Shown in pieces: positions 38,982 to 46,861 of a stretch of 64,000 bases of DNA. The position numbers were made by a program, and so were the translations under genes. The stretch is from Pseudomonadota bacterium (GTDB taxonomy: Bacteria; Pseudomonadota; Alphaproteobacteria; Rhodobacterales; Rhodobacteraceae). The DNA lies in NCBI GenBank assembly GCA_038533575.1, contig JBCAYL010000001.1, positions 1-64,000 of the forward strand. The letters are read 5' to 3'. Under the pieces are notes generated by a model. The model had not been told where the DNA came from. It saw only the letters and a list, made by a program, of their open reading frames with translations, and searched no databases. Numbering within the stretch: position 1 is the first letter of the stretch; every line of letters begins with the position of its first letter.

Positions 38982-39197
38982 TCAGGCGATGATGTCGGGG
39001 GTGAGCTGATCCTCGATCCGCGAGATGCGGTCCTTGAGGTGCAGTTTCTCGCGCTTGAGGCGCTTGAGCGTGAACATGTCGTGCGGGCGCTCTTCCTCGA
39101 TCTGCTTGATCTCGGCGTCACGCGCGCGGTGCTCGGTGACGAGCACCTTGAGCTCGGCCCGGAGGACCGCCTCCCTATCCATCAACTGCGAGTTCAT
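38982..39197 (-). CDS. YdcH/DUF465 family small helical protein
   Basis: A 71-residue predicted helical hairpin of the DUF465 (YdcH) family, with the conserved core LKRLKREKLHLKDRISRIED near the C-terminus. The function is unknown; members are small, abundant and usually lie near purEK in this group. I chose ATG 39197 (MNSQLMDREAVL) because upstream in-frame starts run into the promoter region of the divergent hsp20 gene. Confidence 0.87.
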   Translation of the reverse strand: MNSQLMDREAVLRAELKVLVTEHRARDAEIKQIEEERPHDMFTLKRLKREKLHLKDRISRIEDQLTPDIIA

Positions 39198-39243
39198 GCG
39201 GTAACCTAGCAGAAAGATCACGGTTTTGGCAAAGCGTGCCGCG

Positions 39244-39272
39244 CTTGTGCTTTGGCGAATTCTACCCATATT
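39244..39272 (+). promoter_or_regulatory. Candidate heat-shock (RpoH) promoter of hsp20
   Basis: CTTGTGC (39244-39250) is followed after 14 bases by CCCATATT (39265-39272). This resembles the RpoH consensus (CTTGAAA, about 14 bases, CCCATNT) and lies 68 bases before a small heat-shock protein gene. Confidence 0.5.
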
Positions 39273-39339
39273 TTCTGCAGGGGGCTGCTCGTTTGGAGGG
39301 CCCATCACCGGCGCGTCGCTTTGGAAAGGACATATCGCC

Positions 39340-39753
39340 ATGACAAAACTCACCCTGGGCACGCATCCCTACCTGCTGGGCTTCGATCAGCTCGAGAGAC
39401 TGGTGGAGCGCACGGCCAAAACGGGAAATGACGGCTACCCGCCCTATAACATCGAGCAGACGTCGGAGCATTCCTACCGGATCACGCTGGCACTGGCCGG
39501 CTTCCGCGAGGAAGATCTGCAGATCACGGTGGAGGACCGGCAGCTCGTGATCCGCGGGCGTCAGCGCGACGAAAGCGAAGGGCGCGTGTTCCTCCATCGC
39601 GGGATCGCGGCGCGTCAGTTCCAGCGGTCCTTCGTGCTTGCGGACGGCGTCGATGTCGGAGAGGCTCAAATGGAGAACGGTCTTCTCCACATAGATTTGA
39701 CGCGGGCGGTGCCTGACAAGGTCGTCCAGACGATCACGATAAAGAAAGGCTAA
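39340..39753 (+). CDS. Hsp20/alpha-crystallin small heat-shock protein
   Basis: A 137-residue IbpA-type small heat-shock protein that holds unfolded proteins for later refolding. The alpha-crystallin domain spans about residues 33-130: YPPYNIEQTSEHSYRITLAL, AGFREEDLQITVEDRQLVI and the ARQFQRSFVLADGV and ENGLLHIDLTR strands. The C-terminal I-x-I motif is TITIKKG. ATG at 39340 follows AAAGGA. It is followed by a DUF1150 gene 5 bases later, its standard partner in Rhodobacteraceae. Confidence 0.95.
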   Translation: MTKLTLGTHPYLLGFDQLERLVERTAKTGNDGYPPYNIEQTSEHSYRITLALAGFREEDLQITVEDRQLVIRGRQRDESEGRVFLHRGIAARQFQRSFVLADGVDVGEAQMENGLLHIDLTRAVPDKVVQTITIKKG

Positions 39754-39758
39754 GAGCG

Positions 39759-39983
39759 ATGAATACGAAATTCGAATTCCCCGAAAGCGCTGATGCCCTT
39801 GTCTACGTGAAAGAGGTCGCCGTGGCGGAGCTGCCCTCGGAGGTGCGCGCCGAGGCCGGTGATCTGGAGCATCTTTACGCGGTCCACAATGCGTCGGGCG
39901 AGCAGCTCGCGCTCGTGGCAGACCGTAAGCTGGCCTACCACCTCGCCCGCGAGAACGACCTGGAGCCGGTGACGCTGCACTGA
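39759..39983 (+). CDS. DUF1150 family protein
   Basis: A 74-residue protein of the DUF1150 family, which is found almost always beside a small heat-shock protein in alphaproteobacteria. Seen: VYVKEVAVAELPSEV and the conserved LYAVHNASGEQLALVADR. No function is established; cotranscription with hsp20 suggests a stress role. It overlaps the PhzF gene by one base. Confidence 0.92.
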   Translation: MNTKFEFPESADALVYVKEVAVAELPSEVRAEAGDLEHLYAVHNASGEQLALVADRKLAYHLARENDLEPVTLH

Positions 39984-40858
39984 TGACGACCTTTCCCGTG
40001 GACTGGGTCGATGCCTTCACGGCCCGGCCCATGGGCGGCAATGGCTGCGCCGTGGTCCATGACGCCGGTGCCCTGTCGTCTGATACCTGCATGCAATTCG
40101 TGAAAGAGACGTCGCTCGTGGAGTGTACGTTTCTGGAGGCCTCCGAGGTCGCGGATGTGAAGGTCCGCTATTTCCTGGCGTCCCAAGAGATCCCCTTTGC
40201 CGGTCATCCCACCATCGCTACCGCCGCGTCGCTTCGTGCGCGCGGTGTCCTGAGCGGGCCGCGCATGTCTTTCGAGACGGGGGCGGGCATCATCGAGGTG
40301 GCGGTGGATGAGGGCCACAGGTTCACGATGACGCAGGCCAAGCCCGCCTTCGGTGCCGTCTGTGACCCGGGCGAGATCGCGGCGATCTACGGGCTTGCCC
40401 CAGAGGACATCCTCGGGGTGCCGCAGGTCGTCTCGACGGGCATCGGCTTCGTCATCTCGGTGGTGCGTTCGATCGAGGCGCTCCGGGCCGCCCGGCTGGA
40501 TCTGGCCGCCCTGAAGGCGCACGGGGCCAAGCTCGGCGTACCGGATGGCACGATGGTGGAGCCCTACCTGATCACTCTGAGTGGGGCAGAGGAGGGCAGT
40601 ACCTTTTCCCGCCTTCTCCTCGCGCCGCCCTCACCGGCGGAGGACCCGTTCACCGGTTCGGCCACGGGCGCAGCCGCCGCCTATCTATGGCACCACGGCC
40701 TCATCGAGTCGCCGACCTACATCGCCGAGCAAGGCCACGACATGGGGCGCCCCGGGCGCGCCTGGGTCGAGGTCATCGGGCCGAGGGAAGCGCCCCAGGC
40801 CGTGCGCGTGGGCGGGGAGGCGCATGTCCTCATGTCTGGCACGCTCCACCTCGGGTAA
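39983..40858 (+). CDS. PhzF family isomerase/epimerase
   Basis: A 291-residue PhzF-like protein, with two diaminopimelate-epimerase-like halves. The N-terminal DWVDAFTARPMGGNGCAVV, the catalytic-glutamate region ETSLVECTFL, FAGHPTIATA and the C-terminal EDPFTGSATGAAAAYLW are family signatures. In phenazine producers PhzF isomerises dihydro-hydroxyanthranilate; lone homologues such as this have unknown substrates. The one-base overlap with DUF1150 suggests cotranscription. Confidence 0.92.
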   Translation: MTTFPVDWVDAFTARPMGGNGCAVVHDAGALSSDTCMQFVKETSLVECTFLEASEVADVKVRYFLASQEIPFAGHPTIATAASLRARGVLSGPRMSFETGAGIIEVAVDEGHRFTMTQAKPAFGAVCDPGEIAAIYGLAPEDILGVPQVVSTGIGFVISVVRSIEALRAARLDLAALKAHGAKLGVPDGTMVEPYLITLSGAEEGSTFSRLLLAPPSPAEDPFTGSATGAAAAYLWHHGLIESPTYIAEQGHDMGRPGRAWVEVIGPREAPQAVRVGGEAHVLMSGTLHLG

Positions 40859-40919
40859 CGCTGGCGTGCTTGGCGCGGAGCGCGGAGCGCGGCTAGGCTC
40901 CTCTCACGGAGGACCATTC

Positions 40920-41426
40920 ATGCTCAGATTTCTCGTTGCCCTTTCCATCTCAGTCTCTGCCACGCTCGCCAGCGCGCAGGACGCGCCGATGACGCCGGGG
41001 CGCGTCGCCCAGATCGCGCAAGCGCTCGATCCGGACGTGACGCTCCGGGGCAATGGGCTCGAGATGACGATCGCCGACGTGCCGGTCATCATCATCATGG
41101 ACCCGACGGCGGACAGGATGCGCGCCATGGTCCCCATTCGCGACGCGGCCGGCATGAGCTCGGATGAGCTTTCCCGCGTGATGCAGGCCAACTTCGACAC
41201 GGCACTCGATGCCCGTTACGCGATCGCGCAGGGGCGGCTCTGGGCGGTTTTCATCCACCCGCTGTCACCGCTGGAGCGGGATCAGCTGATCTCGGGGCTT
41301 GGGCAGACCGTGAACATCGCGCTGACCTACGGGGCCACCTACAGCGGAGGCGCCATGAGCTTCGGCGGGGGTGATAGCGGCGCGCTTCTTCTGCAGGACC
41401 TGCTGGAGCGCGGTCAGGAGCTCTGA
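40920..41426 (+). CDS. Hypothetical secreted protein
   Basis: A 168-residue protein with a signal peptide (LRFLVALSISVSATLASA, cleavage before QDAP). The mature part has a fold reminiscent of small YbjN or type III chaperone-like domains (alternating helix and strand, with VPIRDAAGMSSDELSRVMQANFDTALDARYAIAQGRLWAVFIHPLSP split over about residues 75-120), but I cannot assign a family. The C-terminal glycine-rich stretch GGAMSFGGGDSG is unusual. Exported, function unknown. Confidence 0.6.
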   Translation: MLRFLVALSISVSATLASAQDAPMTPGRVAQIAQALDPDVTLRGNGLEMTIADVPVIIIMDPTADRMRAMVPIRDAAGMSSDELSRVMQANFDTALDARYAIAQGRLWAVFIHPLSPLERDQLISGLGQTVNIALTYGATYSGGAMSFGGGDSGALLLQDLLERGQEL

Positions 41427-41448
41427 CCGCGCCGCCTGATTTCGCGGC

Positions 41449-42900
41449 TCAGGGCCCGTAGGCCACCGACGGCAGCCATGTCGTCAGCGCCGGGAACTCG
41501 AAGACGATGAAGAGCCCGAGAAGCTGCAGTAGCACGAAGGGGATGATGCCGCGGTAGATATCCGCGATCGTCACGCCCGGCGGGCACACGCCTTTCAGGT
41601 AGAAGAGCGCAAAGCCGACCGGCGGCGTGAGGAACGAGGTCTGCAGTGTCACCGCCACGAGGATCGCGAACCAGACCACTTGCGGCGTCTGCACCTGGTC
41701 AAAGCCCGGGATGTCGAGCTCGAGCCCGAGGATCACCGGCAGCATGAGCGGCATGATGATCAGCGTGATCTCGATCCAGTCGAGCAGGAAGCCCAGGATG
41801 AAGACGATGAAGAGGATGAACGCCACGACCATGTAGGGGTTCTCGAAGATGCCTTCGACCATGTGCTCGACCACCTCGTCACCGCCGTAGAGGCGCAGCA
41901 CGAAGGCGAAGAAGTTCGCCGCGAGGAAGATGCCGAGGATGTAGCCCGCGGTGTTGAGCGTGGAGCGGGAGACGTCCCGGAGCACGCCGTAGGACAGGCG
42001 GCCATAGGCCACTGCGAGAAGCGTGGCCCCGAGCGCGCCGAGGCCCGAGGCTTCGGTGGGCGTGGCGAGGCCCGCGAAGATCGAGCCCAGGACGAGGAGA
42101 ATGAGAAGTAGCGGCGGGATGACGGAGAGGAGCACTTCCTTCACGTCTTCCCAGCTCACGCCGCCCGCCCCCTCGGGGACCGGCATGTCCTGCGGGCGTA
42201 TGAGCCCGTAGAGGACGATGAAGACGATGTAGAGCCCGCCGAGGATCAGCCCGGGGAAGAGCGCGCCCATGAAGAGATCACCGAGCGAGATCGCCAGCTG
42301 GTCGGACATGATGACGAGCATGATCGACGGCGGAATGAGGATGCCGAGTGTGCCGGAGGCCGCAATGGTGCCCGTGGCGATGGGCTTCGAATAATTCTGC
42401 CGCATCATCGCCGGAAGGGCCATCACGCCCAGAAGCGTCACCGAGGCCCCGATGACGCCCGTTGAGGCCGCAAGGATGATGCCGATCAGGAGCACCGTGA
42501 GCGAGAGCCCTCCGCGCAAGCCGCCGAAGAGGCGCTGCATGGATTGCATCATCCGCTGCGCCACCCCCGATTGATCGAGCATGAGCCCCATGAAGATGAA
42601 CATGGGCAGCGCCACGAGGACCGGGCTCTGGACGATGTTGCCGAAGATCCTCGACGGGACAGAGCCCATCCTGCGCCACTCGATCCCGATCCTGTCGAAC
42701 TCGATCACATCGCGGAAAGCCGAGCGGAAGGGATCAAGGAAGAAGACCGCGAAGAGGTAGAAGATCAGCGCCACGCCGACGAGGGCCATCGCCACTGGCA
42801 CGCCCCGGAACAGGAGCACGATGAACGTGCCGAAAATGAGCGCCACGAGGATTTCGTTGAGCGTAAGGAACTGCCCGAGGAATTCGAGGATCGTCAGCAT
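41449..42900 (-). CDS. dctM: TRAP transporter large permease (DctM type)
   Basis: The 483-residue DctM-type subunit of a TRAP transporter, with about 12-13 membrane helices, which couples solute uptake to a sodium gradient. Recognisable: FRGVPVAMALVGVALIFY, SGVAQRMMQSMQRLFGGLRG, LAASTGVIGASVTLLGVMALP, SGTLGILIPPSI and VTLQTSFLTPPVGFALFYLKG. The start at 42900 shares one base with the dctQ stop (TGATG). Substrate is not readable, though TakP-like features of the binding protein suggest a keto acid or related organic acid. Confidence 0.95.
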   Translation of the reverse strand: MLTILEFLGQFLTLNEILVALIFGTFIVLLFRGVPVAMALVGVALIFYLFAVFFLDPFRSAFRDVIEFDRIGIEWRRMGSVPSRIFGNIVQSPVLVALPMFIFMGLMLDQSGVAQRMMQSMQRLFGGLRGGLSLTVLLIGIILAASTGVIGASVTLLGVMALPAMMRQNYSKPIATGTIAASGTLGILIPPSIMLVIMSDQLAISLGDLFMGALFPGLILGGLYIVFIVLYGLIRPQDMPVPEGAGGVSWEDVKEVLLSVIPPLLLILLVLGSIFAGLATPTEASGLGALGATLLAVAYGRLSYGVLRDVSRSTLNTAGYILGIFLAANFFAFVLRLYGGDEVVEHMVEGIFENPYMVVAFILFIVFILGFLLDWIEITLIIMPLMLPVILGLELDIPGFDQVQTPQVVWFAILVAVTLQTSFLTPPVGFALFYLKGVCPPGVTIADIYRGIIPFVLLQLLGLFIVFEFPALTTWLPSVAYGP

Positions 42901-43709
42901 CAACGGGCCCTCCGGGCGAAGAGAACCGCGCCGAGGATGGCGGTCAGACCGAGGGAGACGACCACGGTGAGCTGCGTCTCATAGGGGCCGAACTCGACCT
43001 CGCCCATGAGGTATCCGTCCCGCGACACCGCCCGCACGGGCAGGTCGGGCATGGTCAGCCGCGAGGCCCACCAGAGGGCGTAGAAGACCGCGAAATTGAT
43101 GGTGAGCGCGACCGACGGCAAGAGCCACTTGAAATGAGACCAGCCATCGGTCGTCCCGTGCTCGCCCAAAAGCCGCCTGAGGCGCGAGAAGCACGCCCAG
43201 CCGATCACAAGAAAGCTAAGGTTCATCAGGATCTTAAGGATCCATAGATTGTGAAGGCCGTTGGGCGAGGACGAACCTTCCATGGCCTGAACGGAGCTGA
43301 CGGCGTAGTGGATCGTTACTTCCCAAACGATGAGCGAGAAGGGCAGGAAGAGCCAGCCGAGGGCGAAGAGGTCGATCCTGCGTTTCCGCTCGGGTTTGAA
43401 GTGATCGTAGAAGATATCCACGCGGACATGGCTGTTGGTCGTGACCGCGTAGGCCACGCCCACGAGGCAGGCGATTCCATAGAGCCACCACTGGAAGTCG
43501 TCGAGCCAGGCCTGGTTGCCGGGACCGATATCGAGCCTGCCGAAATTGCGGAAGAACACCTGGATGACGATGACCATCATCAGCGTGGGAAAGATCCAGG
43601 CGGCGAGGTTACCGAGCCCGATGACAAAGCGGTCGCCGCCATTGTGGCTCGCGCGGTCCACCTCGCCGGGATCGGAAAGCTTGATGAGCTCGTCTGGATT
43701 GGCTGACAC
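42900..43709 (-). CDS. dctQ: TRAP transporter small permease (DctQ type)
   Basis: The 269-residue DctQ-type subunit. Helices include NLAAWIFPTLMMVIVIQVFF, WWLYGIACLVGVAYAV and LFLPFSLIVWEVTIHYAV; the HVRVDIFYDHFKPERKRRID loop is the family hallmark. I chose GTG 43709 because a perfect GGGAGGGG stands 5 bases upstream; an ATG at 43724 would be inside that ribosome binding site's vicinity. Unusually long for DctQ, with an extra C-terminal periplasmic stretch and helix. It follows a 145-base gap with alternative hairpins. Confidence 0.9.
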   Translation of the reverse strand: MSANPDELIKLSDPGEVDRASHNGGDRFVIGLGNLAAWIFPTLMMVIVIQVFFRNFGRLDIGPGNQAWLDDFQWWLYGIACLVGVAYAVTTNSHVRVDIFYDHFKPERKRRIDLFALGWLFLPFSLIVWEVTIHYAVSSVQAMEGSSSPNGLHNLWILKILMNLSFLVIGWACFSRLRRLLGEHGTTDGWSHFKWLLPSVALTINFAVFYALWWASRLTMPDLPVRAVSRDGYLMGEVEFGPYETQLTVVVSLGLTAILGAVLFARRAR

Positions 43710-43740
43710 GGGGTCCCCTCCCATCTGATGTCCACACTGC

Positions 43741-43818
43741 GGTGGGTTAAAAACCCACCCTACGCCCATCGGGTAGGGTGGGTTTCAAACCCACCTGCCG
43801 GGGCGAACCGGCAGGTGG
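43741..43818 (-). promoter_or_regulatory. Mutually exclusive hairpins between dctP and dctQ
   Basis: Three overlapping structures are possible. Two local hairpins pair 43741-43748 with 43752-43759 and 43777-43785 with 43787-43795. Alternatively 43752-43763 pairs with 43773-43784. Finally, 43791-43801 pairs with 43808-43818 (11 bp), which competes with the second hairpin. The GTAGGGTGGGTT/AACCCACC units look like a dispersed intergenic palindrome family. Confidence 0.7.
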
Positions 43819-43821
43819 CAA

Positions 43822-43847
43822 CGCGCCCCGCGCGGGGGCGGGGCGCG
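43822..43847 (-). terminator. GC-rich hairpin just after dctP
   Basis: CGCGCCCCGC (43822-43831) pairs with GCGGGGCGCG (43838-43847), 10 bp around a 6-base loop, 8 bases after the dctP stop. There is no T-run, so it is better seen as a stabiliser or partial attenuator that would give more dctP than dctQM mRNA. Confidence 0.6.
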
Positions 43848-43854
43848 CATCTGA

Positions 43855-44898
43855 TTACTGGCGGGGACGCGGCAGGTAGATGTTGGAATTCCAGAGGTTG
43901 TAGCCCTCGCGGAATTCCTGGAGGTCGGCCCAGACCCGCGCGAAGAACTCGTCCTCGGCTGCGAGCTCGTCGGCCACCTCGTTCCAGGTCGCCTCGAAGA
44001 CCGCGAGCTGCTCGGGTGTCCAGTTCTTGATGGTCACGCCACGCTCTTCGGTGTTCTCGACCATGGCCGCGAAGTTCGTCGCTTCACCCTCGGCATAGTT
44101 CGTCGTGACGTTGGCAAGGCAAGCCACTTCGATCTGGCGCTGCGCGCGCTCGTCGAGGTCGTTCCAGCGATCCGCGTTGATCAGGAGCTCGAACATCGTG
44201 GCGGGCTGGTGCCAGCCGGGGAAGTAGTTGAACTTCGCGATGTTGTAGAAGCCCAGGCGCGCGTCGATGCGCGGCATGGAGAACTCCGTGGCGTCGATCG
44301 CGCCGCGCTCAAGCGCCGGGAAGATGTCACCGCCCGCCAGAAGCGAGGTGGACACGCCCAGGCGCTGCATGACCTCGGCGCCAAGGCCGAAGAAGCGCAT
44401 GTTCAGACCCTGCAGGTCCTCGAGCGAGGTGATCTCTTCCTTGAACCAGCCAGAGGTCTCCGGCGCGATGATCCCGCAGGGCAGAACCTTCACGTTGAAG
44501 CCGTTCATGTCATAGAGCTCCTGGAAGAGCTCGGCCCCGTCGTCATAGAGCATCCACGCGAGGAATTCGCCGGCTTCCGGGCCGAAGGGCACGGCGGCAA
44601 AGAGCGACGCGGCGGTCATCTTGCCCTGCCAGTAGCCGGCCGTCGTGTAGGCTGCATCCACGGAGCCGTTGGACACGGCATCAAGGGCCTCGAGCACCGG
44701 CACGAGCTCGCCGGGATCGAAATGCTCGAACTCCACCTCGGTGGAAATGCCGTTGATCTTGTCGACGAAATCGAGCGCGGCCGTGCCGAGGATCGGCAGG
44801 TTCTGACCGAACGCGGACGTCATCTCGAAGGTTTCCTGAGCCTGCACGGCGCCAGCGGTAAGCCCGGCGACGGCCAGGGCTGCGAATGTCTTCTTCAT
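43855..44898 (-). CDS. dctP: TRAP transporter substrate-binding protein (DctP family)
   Basis: A 347-residue periplasmic binding protein with signal peptide (KKTFAALAVAGLTAGAVQA, cleavage before QET). Features of the TakP-like branch include the LRFFGLG-type NMRFFGLGAEV, the conserved arginine in that region, SMPRIDARLGFYNIAKF and FPGWHQPATMFELLINAD, the metal/substrate-contacting motif of TakP. TakP binds alpha-keto acids with sodium. The start at 44898 follows GGGAGGAAAACC. It is the first gene of dctPQM, and is separated from dctQ by strong hairpins. Confidence 0.93.
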   Translation of the reverse strand: MKKTFAALAVAGLTAGAVQAQETFEMTSAFGQNLPILGTAALDFVDKINGISTEVEFEHFDPGELVPVLEALDAVSNGSVDAAYTTAGYWQGKMTAASLFAAVPFGPEAGEFLAWMLYDDGAELFQELYDMNGFNVKVLPCGIIAPETSGWFKEEITSLEDLQGLNMRFFGLGAEVMQRLGVSTSLLAGGDIFPALERGAIDATEFSMPRIDARLGFYNIAKFNYFPGWHQPATMFELLINADRWNDLDERAQRQIEVACLANVTTNYAEGEATNFAAMVENTEERGVTIKNWTPEQLAVFEATWNEVADELAAEDEFFARVWADLQEFREGYNLWNSNIYLPRPRQ

Positions 44899-45100
44899 GG
44901 TTTTCCTCCCAGTGCGTTTCAGCGGGCGCAGGTCCCGCCAAGACTGCGGTTCTTGTCGCGAACAGGCCGCAAGTCCGCAACAGGAAAGAGCACAAATGTC
45001 GCATTTGCAAGCAATGCATACGTTGTTGCATGCGCTAAAAGACCAAAATGGCCTTTGCCTGCGGGGTTGTGGGTAGGCGCATGCGTCGGGGCCGGACAGG

Positions 45101-45128
45101 AAAATGGCCCGTGCTCGATGCACGGGCC
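45101..45128 (-). terminator. Terminator of the pspA-yiaA unit
   Basis: GGCCCGTGC (45106-45114) and GCACGGGCC (45120-45128) form a perfect 9-bp stem with loop TCGAT; on the minus strand it is followed by ATTTT. It lies 31 bases after the YiaA-like stop. Confidence 0.85.
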
Positions 45129-45158
45129 GATACTTCGGTCGAGGTCTATTCTTTCGAA

Positions 45159-45431
45159 TCACTCCTCTCCGTCGACATATTCTTTCAGGAGCTTTTCGTT
45201 TCGGGCTGCTTCCAGCTGCGCGATCCTGTCCTCGGCGCTCTGGGCATCGAAGCGGAACTTCACGAAGTTCACCAGCGACAGCGTCAGCATCAGGACGCCG
45301 ATGCCCCAGAAACCCTTGGTGGCCAGTGGCACGTCGGTGGAAAGCCACAGCGAAATGCTGAGCATCACGTACGACACGGCGATGCCGAGGCCGTTGAAAA
45401 AGATGATGAGCGAGTTGTCCTTGTTGGTCAT
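45159..45431 (-). CDS. YiaA/YiaB family inner membrane protein
   Basis: A 90-residue protein with two membrane helices (SLIIFFNGLGIAVSYVMLSI and KGFWGIGVLMLTLSLVNFVK) and a charged C-terminal helix (EDRIAQLEAARNEKLLKEYV). The two-helix YiaAB domain is clear. Established knowledge gives no firm function, though members are often next to phage-shock genes. It lies 24 bases after the PspA-like gene and shares the terminator at 45101, so they form one unit. Confidence 0.87.
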   Translation of the reverse strand: MTNKDNSLIIFFNGLGIAVSYVMLSISLWLSTDVPLATKGFWGIGVLMLTLSLVNFVKFRFDAQSAEDRIAQLEAARNEKLLKEYVDGEE

Positions 45432-45455
45432 GGGATGTCTCCTGTCGGGGTGATT

Positions 45456-46127
45456 TTATGATTTGAGCCGGGCGAGAACGCCAGCGGCCGTGGATTTGGT
45501 GGTGCCGCCATAGCCTTCGGCGGCCATGCGGTCCTCGAGGGTGTCGTGGCTGAGATCGCCGTTGATCTCATCGAGGATCTGGCCCTGCTCAAAGGGATCA
45601 TCCTGTCCGAGCACGCGGTCGATAAGCTCCTGGGCCTCATTGGCCGGGGCCGTGCGGGCGATCGAGCGATTGAGCCGTCTTTGGGTATCGGCCTCGCGGC
45701 GTGCGGCCGTGGCGGCGATCTGGCCCTGCTTCAGGTCGATGATGCGCCGATGCATGGCCTCCACCGAGCCCTTGAGCCGGATCACCTTCGCGTCGAGCCG
45801 GGCGATCGTGGCGTCCCTGACGATCTTTTCGTTCTCCATGGTGGCGATGGCCCCCGCGGCTTCTTCCGCGAGCGCATCGTTTCCGTCTTCCAAGGCGGCC
45901 TTCGCGCGCTCCGTCATCGTGTCGATGCGCTTGGCCAGCCCCTCCACCTGCCGCGTCTCGCTGCGCTGGCGCTGGATGAGCGCGGCAAGCGTTGCCTTGG
46001 CCGCGGCCATGCCATCTTCGGCTTCACGGATCTTCTGGGCGATGAGATCGAGCGCGTAGTGATCGCGCACGGCTTCCTCGGCCCGCCGGCTCTCGCCGAT
46101 GAAGATGGTTTTGAGTGTTGCGAGCAT
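45456..46127 (-). CDS. PspA/IM30 family protein
   Basis: A 223-residue, largely alpha-helical protein of the PspA/IM30 (ESCRT-III-like) family, which coats and protects stressed inner membranes. The N-terminal LATLKTIFIGESRRAEEAVRDH begins a long helical hairpin (about residues 20-150) with AEDGMAAAKATLAALIQRQRSE and DTMTERAKAALEDGNDALA; the C-terminal tail is variable. No pspF or pspBC is nearby; instead a TetR gene with matching operators lies immediately upstream, so induction is probably TetR-based rather than sigma-54-based. Confidence 0.85.
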   Translation of the reverse strand: MLATLKTIFIGESRRAEEAVRDHYALDLIAQKIREAEDGMAAAKATLAALIQRQRSETRQVEGLAKRIDTMTERAKAALEDGNDALAEEAAGAIATMENEKIVRDATIARLDAKVIRLKGSVEAMHRRIIDLKQGQIAATAARREADTQRRLNRSIARTAPANEAQELIDRVLGQDDPFEQGQILDEINGDLSHDTLEDRMAAEGYGGTTKSTAAGVLARLKS

Positions 46128-46143
46128 GGTTGTCTCCCTTGCA

Positions 46144-46221
46144 TGAACGCTGTTCACGAAATGCATATGGGAGAGCTTGAACCTCGTTCAAGAAAAAAAT
46201 TGAACAACGTTCAATTTTTTT
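46144..46221. promoter_or_regulatory. Three TetR-type operators ahead of pspA
   Basis: TGAAC-N3-GTTCA occurs at 46144-46156, 46178-46190 and 46201-46213. The second extends to CTTGAAC/GTTCAAG (46176-46192). The third grows into a palindrome with 13-base arms at 46193-46221 with poly-A and poly-T ends, which may also end tetR transcription. All lie between the pspA start and the tetR stop. Confidence 0.85.
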
Positions 46222-46233
46222 GAGGGGCTCTGC

Positions 46234-46827
46234 TCAGCGCGTGGCGATGTTCGTGAGGACGAGCTCGATCATCCGCTCGAGCTCTTCGAGGGGCACACCG
46301 GAAATGCGTCGCTCCAGCCCGAGCAGCACGATTCCGTGCACGGAGGAGAAGAGCGCGCGCGTCATCAGCGCGATATCGGCCTCCGAGTATTCGGGGTAGA
46401 CCTGCGCGAGGGGGGCCGCGATAAATCCGAAGAGCTGCTTGAGCTCCGCGAGATACCAGTTCGGCACCTCATCCTGCTCAGTAAGTTCGATGTCGAAAAG
46501 CGCGCGCCAGAGAGCCGGGTTCTCGGTGGCAAAGTGCAGGTAGGCAGTCGAGAGCGCCACGAGCGTCTCCTCGGGTGGCAGGCCCTTTTGATGCGAGGCT
46601 GCGCCCACCGTCTCGCCGATCCGCTTGAAGGTGCGCCCGTTCACGGCCAGGGCGATGGCTTTCAGGTCACCGAAGACCGTGTAGATGGCACCCACAGAGC
46701 AGGGCGCCTCCTGCGCGAGGTCCCGGGCCTTGAGCGACTCGAGGCCGCCCTCGGCGATCCGCCGCTCGGCGATGTCGATGAGGCGCGTCCTCAGCGCCTC
46801 ACGCTTTTCAGTGGTGTCCCGTGCCAT
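46234..46827 (-). CDS. TetR family transcriptional regulator
   Basis: A 197-residue TetR/AcrR repressor. The N-terminal helix-turn-helix is ARDLAQEAPCSVGAIYTVFG near residues 33-52, followed by a helical ligand-binding domain (TetR_C-type, LWRALFDIELTEQDEVPNW). It is flanked by four copies of the same inverted repeat, three between its stop and pspA and one overlapping its own promoter, so I infer that it represses itself and the PspA/YiaA pair. The ligand is unknown. ATG at 46827. Confidence 0.9.
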   Translation of the reverse strand: MARDTTEKREALRTRLIDIAERRIAEGGLESLKARDLAQEAPCSVGAIYTVFGDLKAIALAVNGRTFKRIGETVGAASHQKGLPPEETLVALSTAYLHFATENPALWRALFDIELTEQDEVPNWYLAELKQLFGFIAAPLAQVYPEYSEADIALMTRALFSSVHGIVLLGLERRISGVPLEELERMIELVLTNIATR

Positions 46828-46834
46828 GGTTGCC

Positions 46835-46847
46835 TGAACTACGTTCA
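46835..46847. promoter_or_regulatory. Fourth TetR-type operator, ahead of tetR
   Basis: TGAAC-TAC-GTTCA at 46835-46847, extended by one base each side (CTGAAC...GTTCAG, 46834-46848), is the same motif as the three sites at 46144-46213. It lies 8 bases upstream of the tetR start, suggesting autoregulation. Confidence 0.82.
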
Positions 46848-46861
46848 GAGGCGCGGCCTGT

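Noticed and set aside
40861-40919. Short GCGGAGC direct repeat after the PhzF gene
   Set aside because: Only two to three units, no known element, and consistent with chance in GC-rich DNA.
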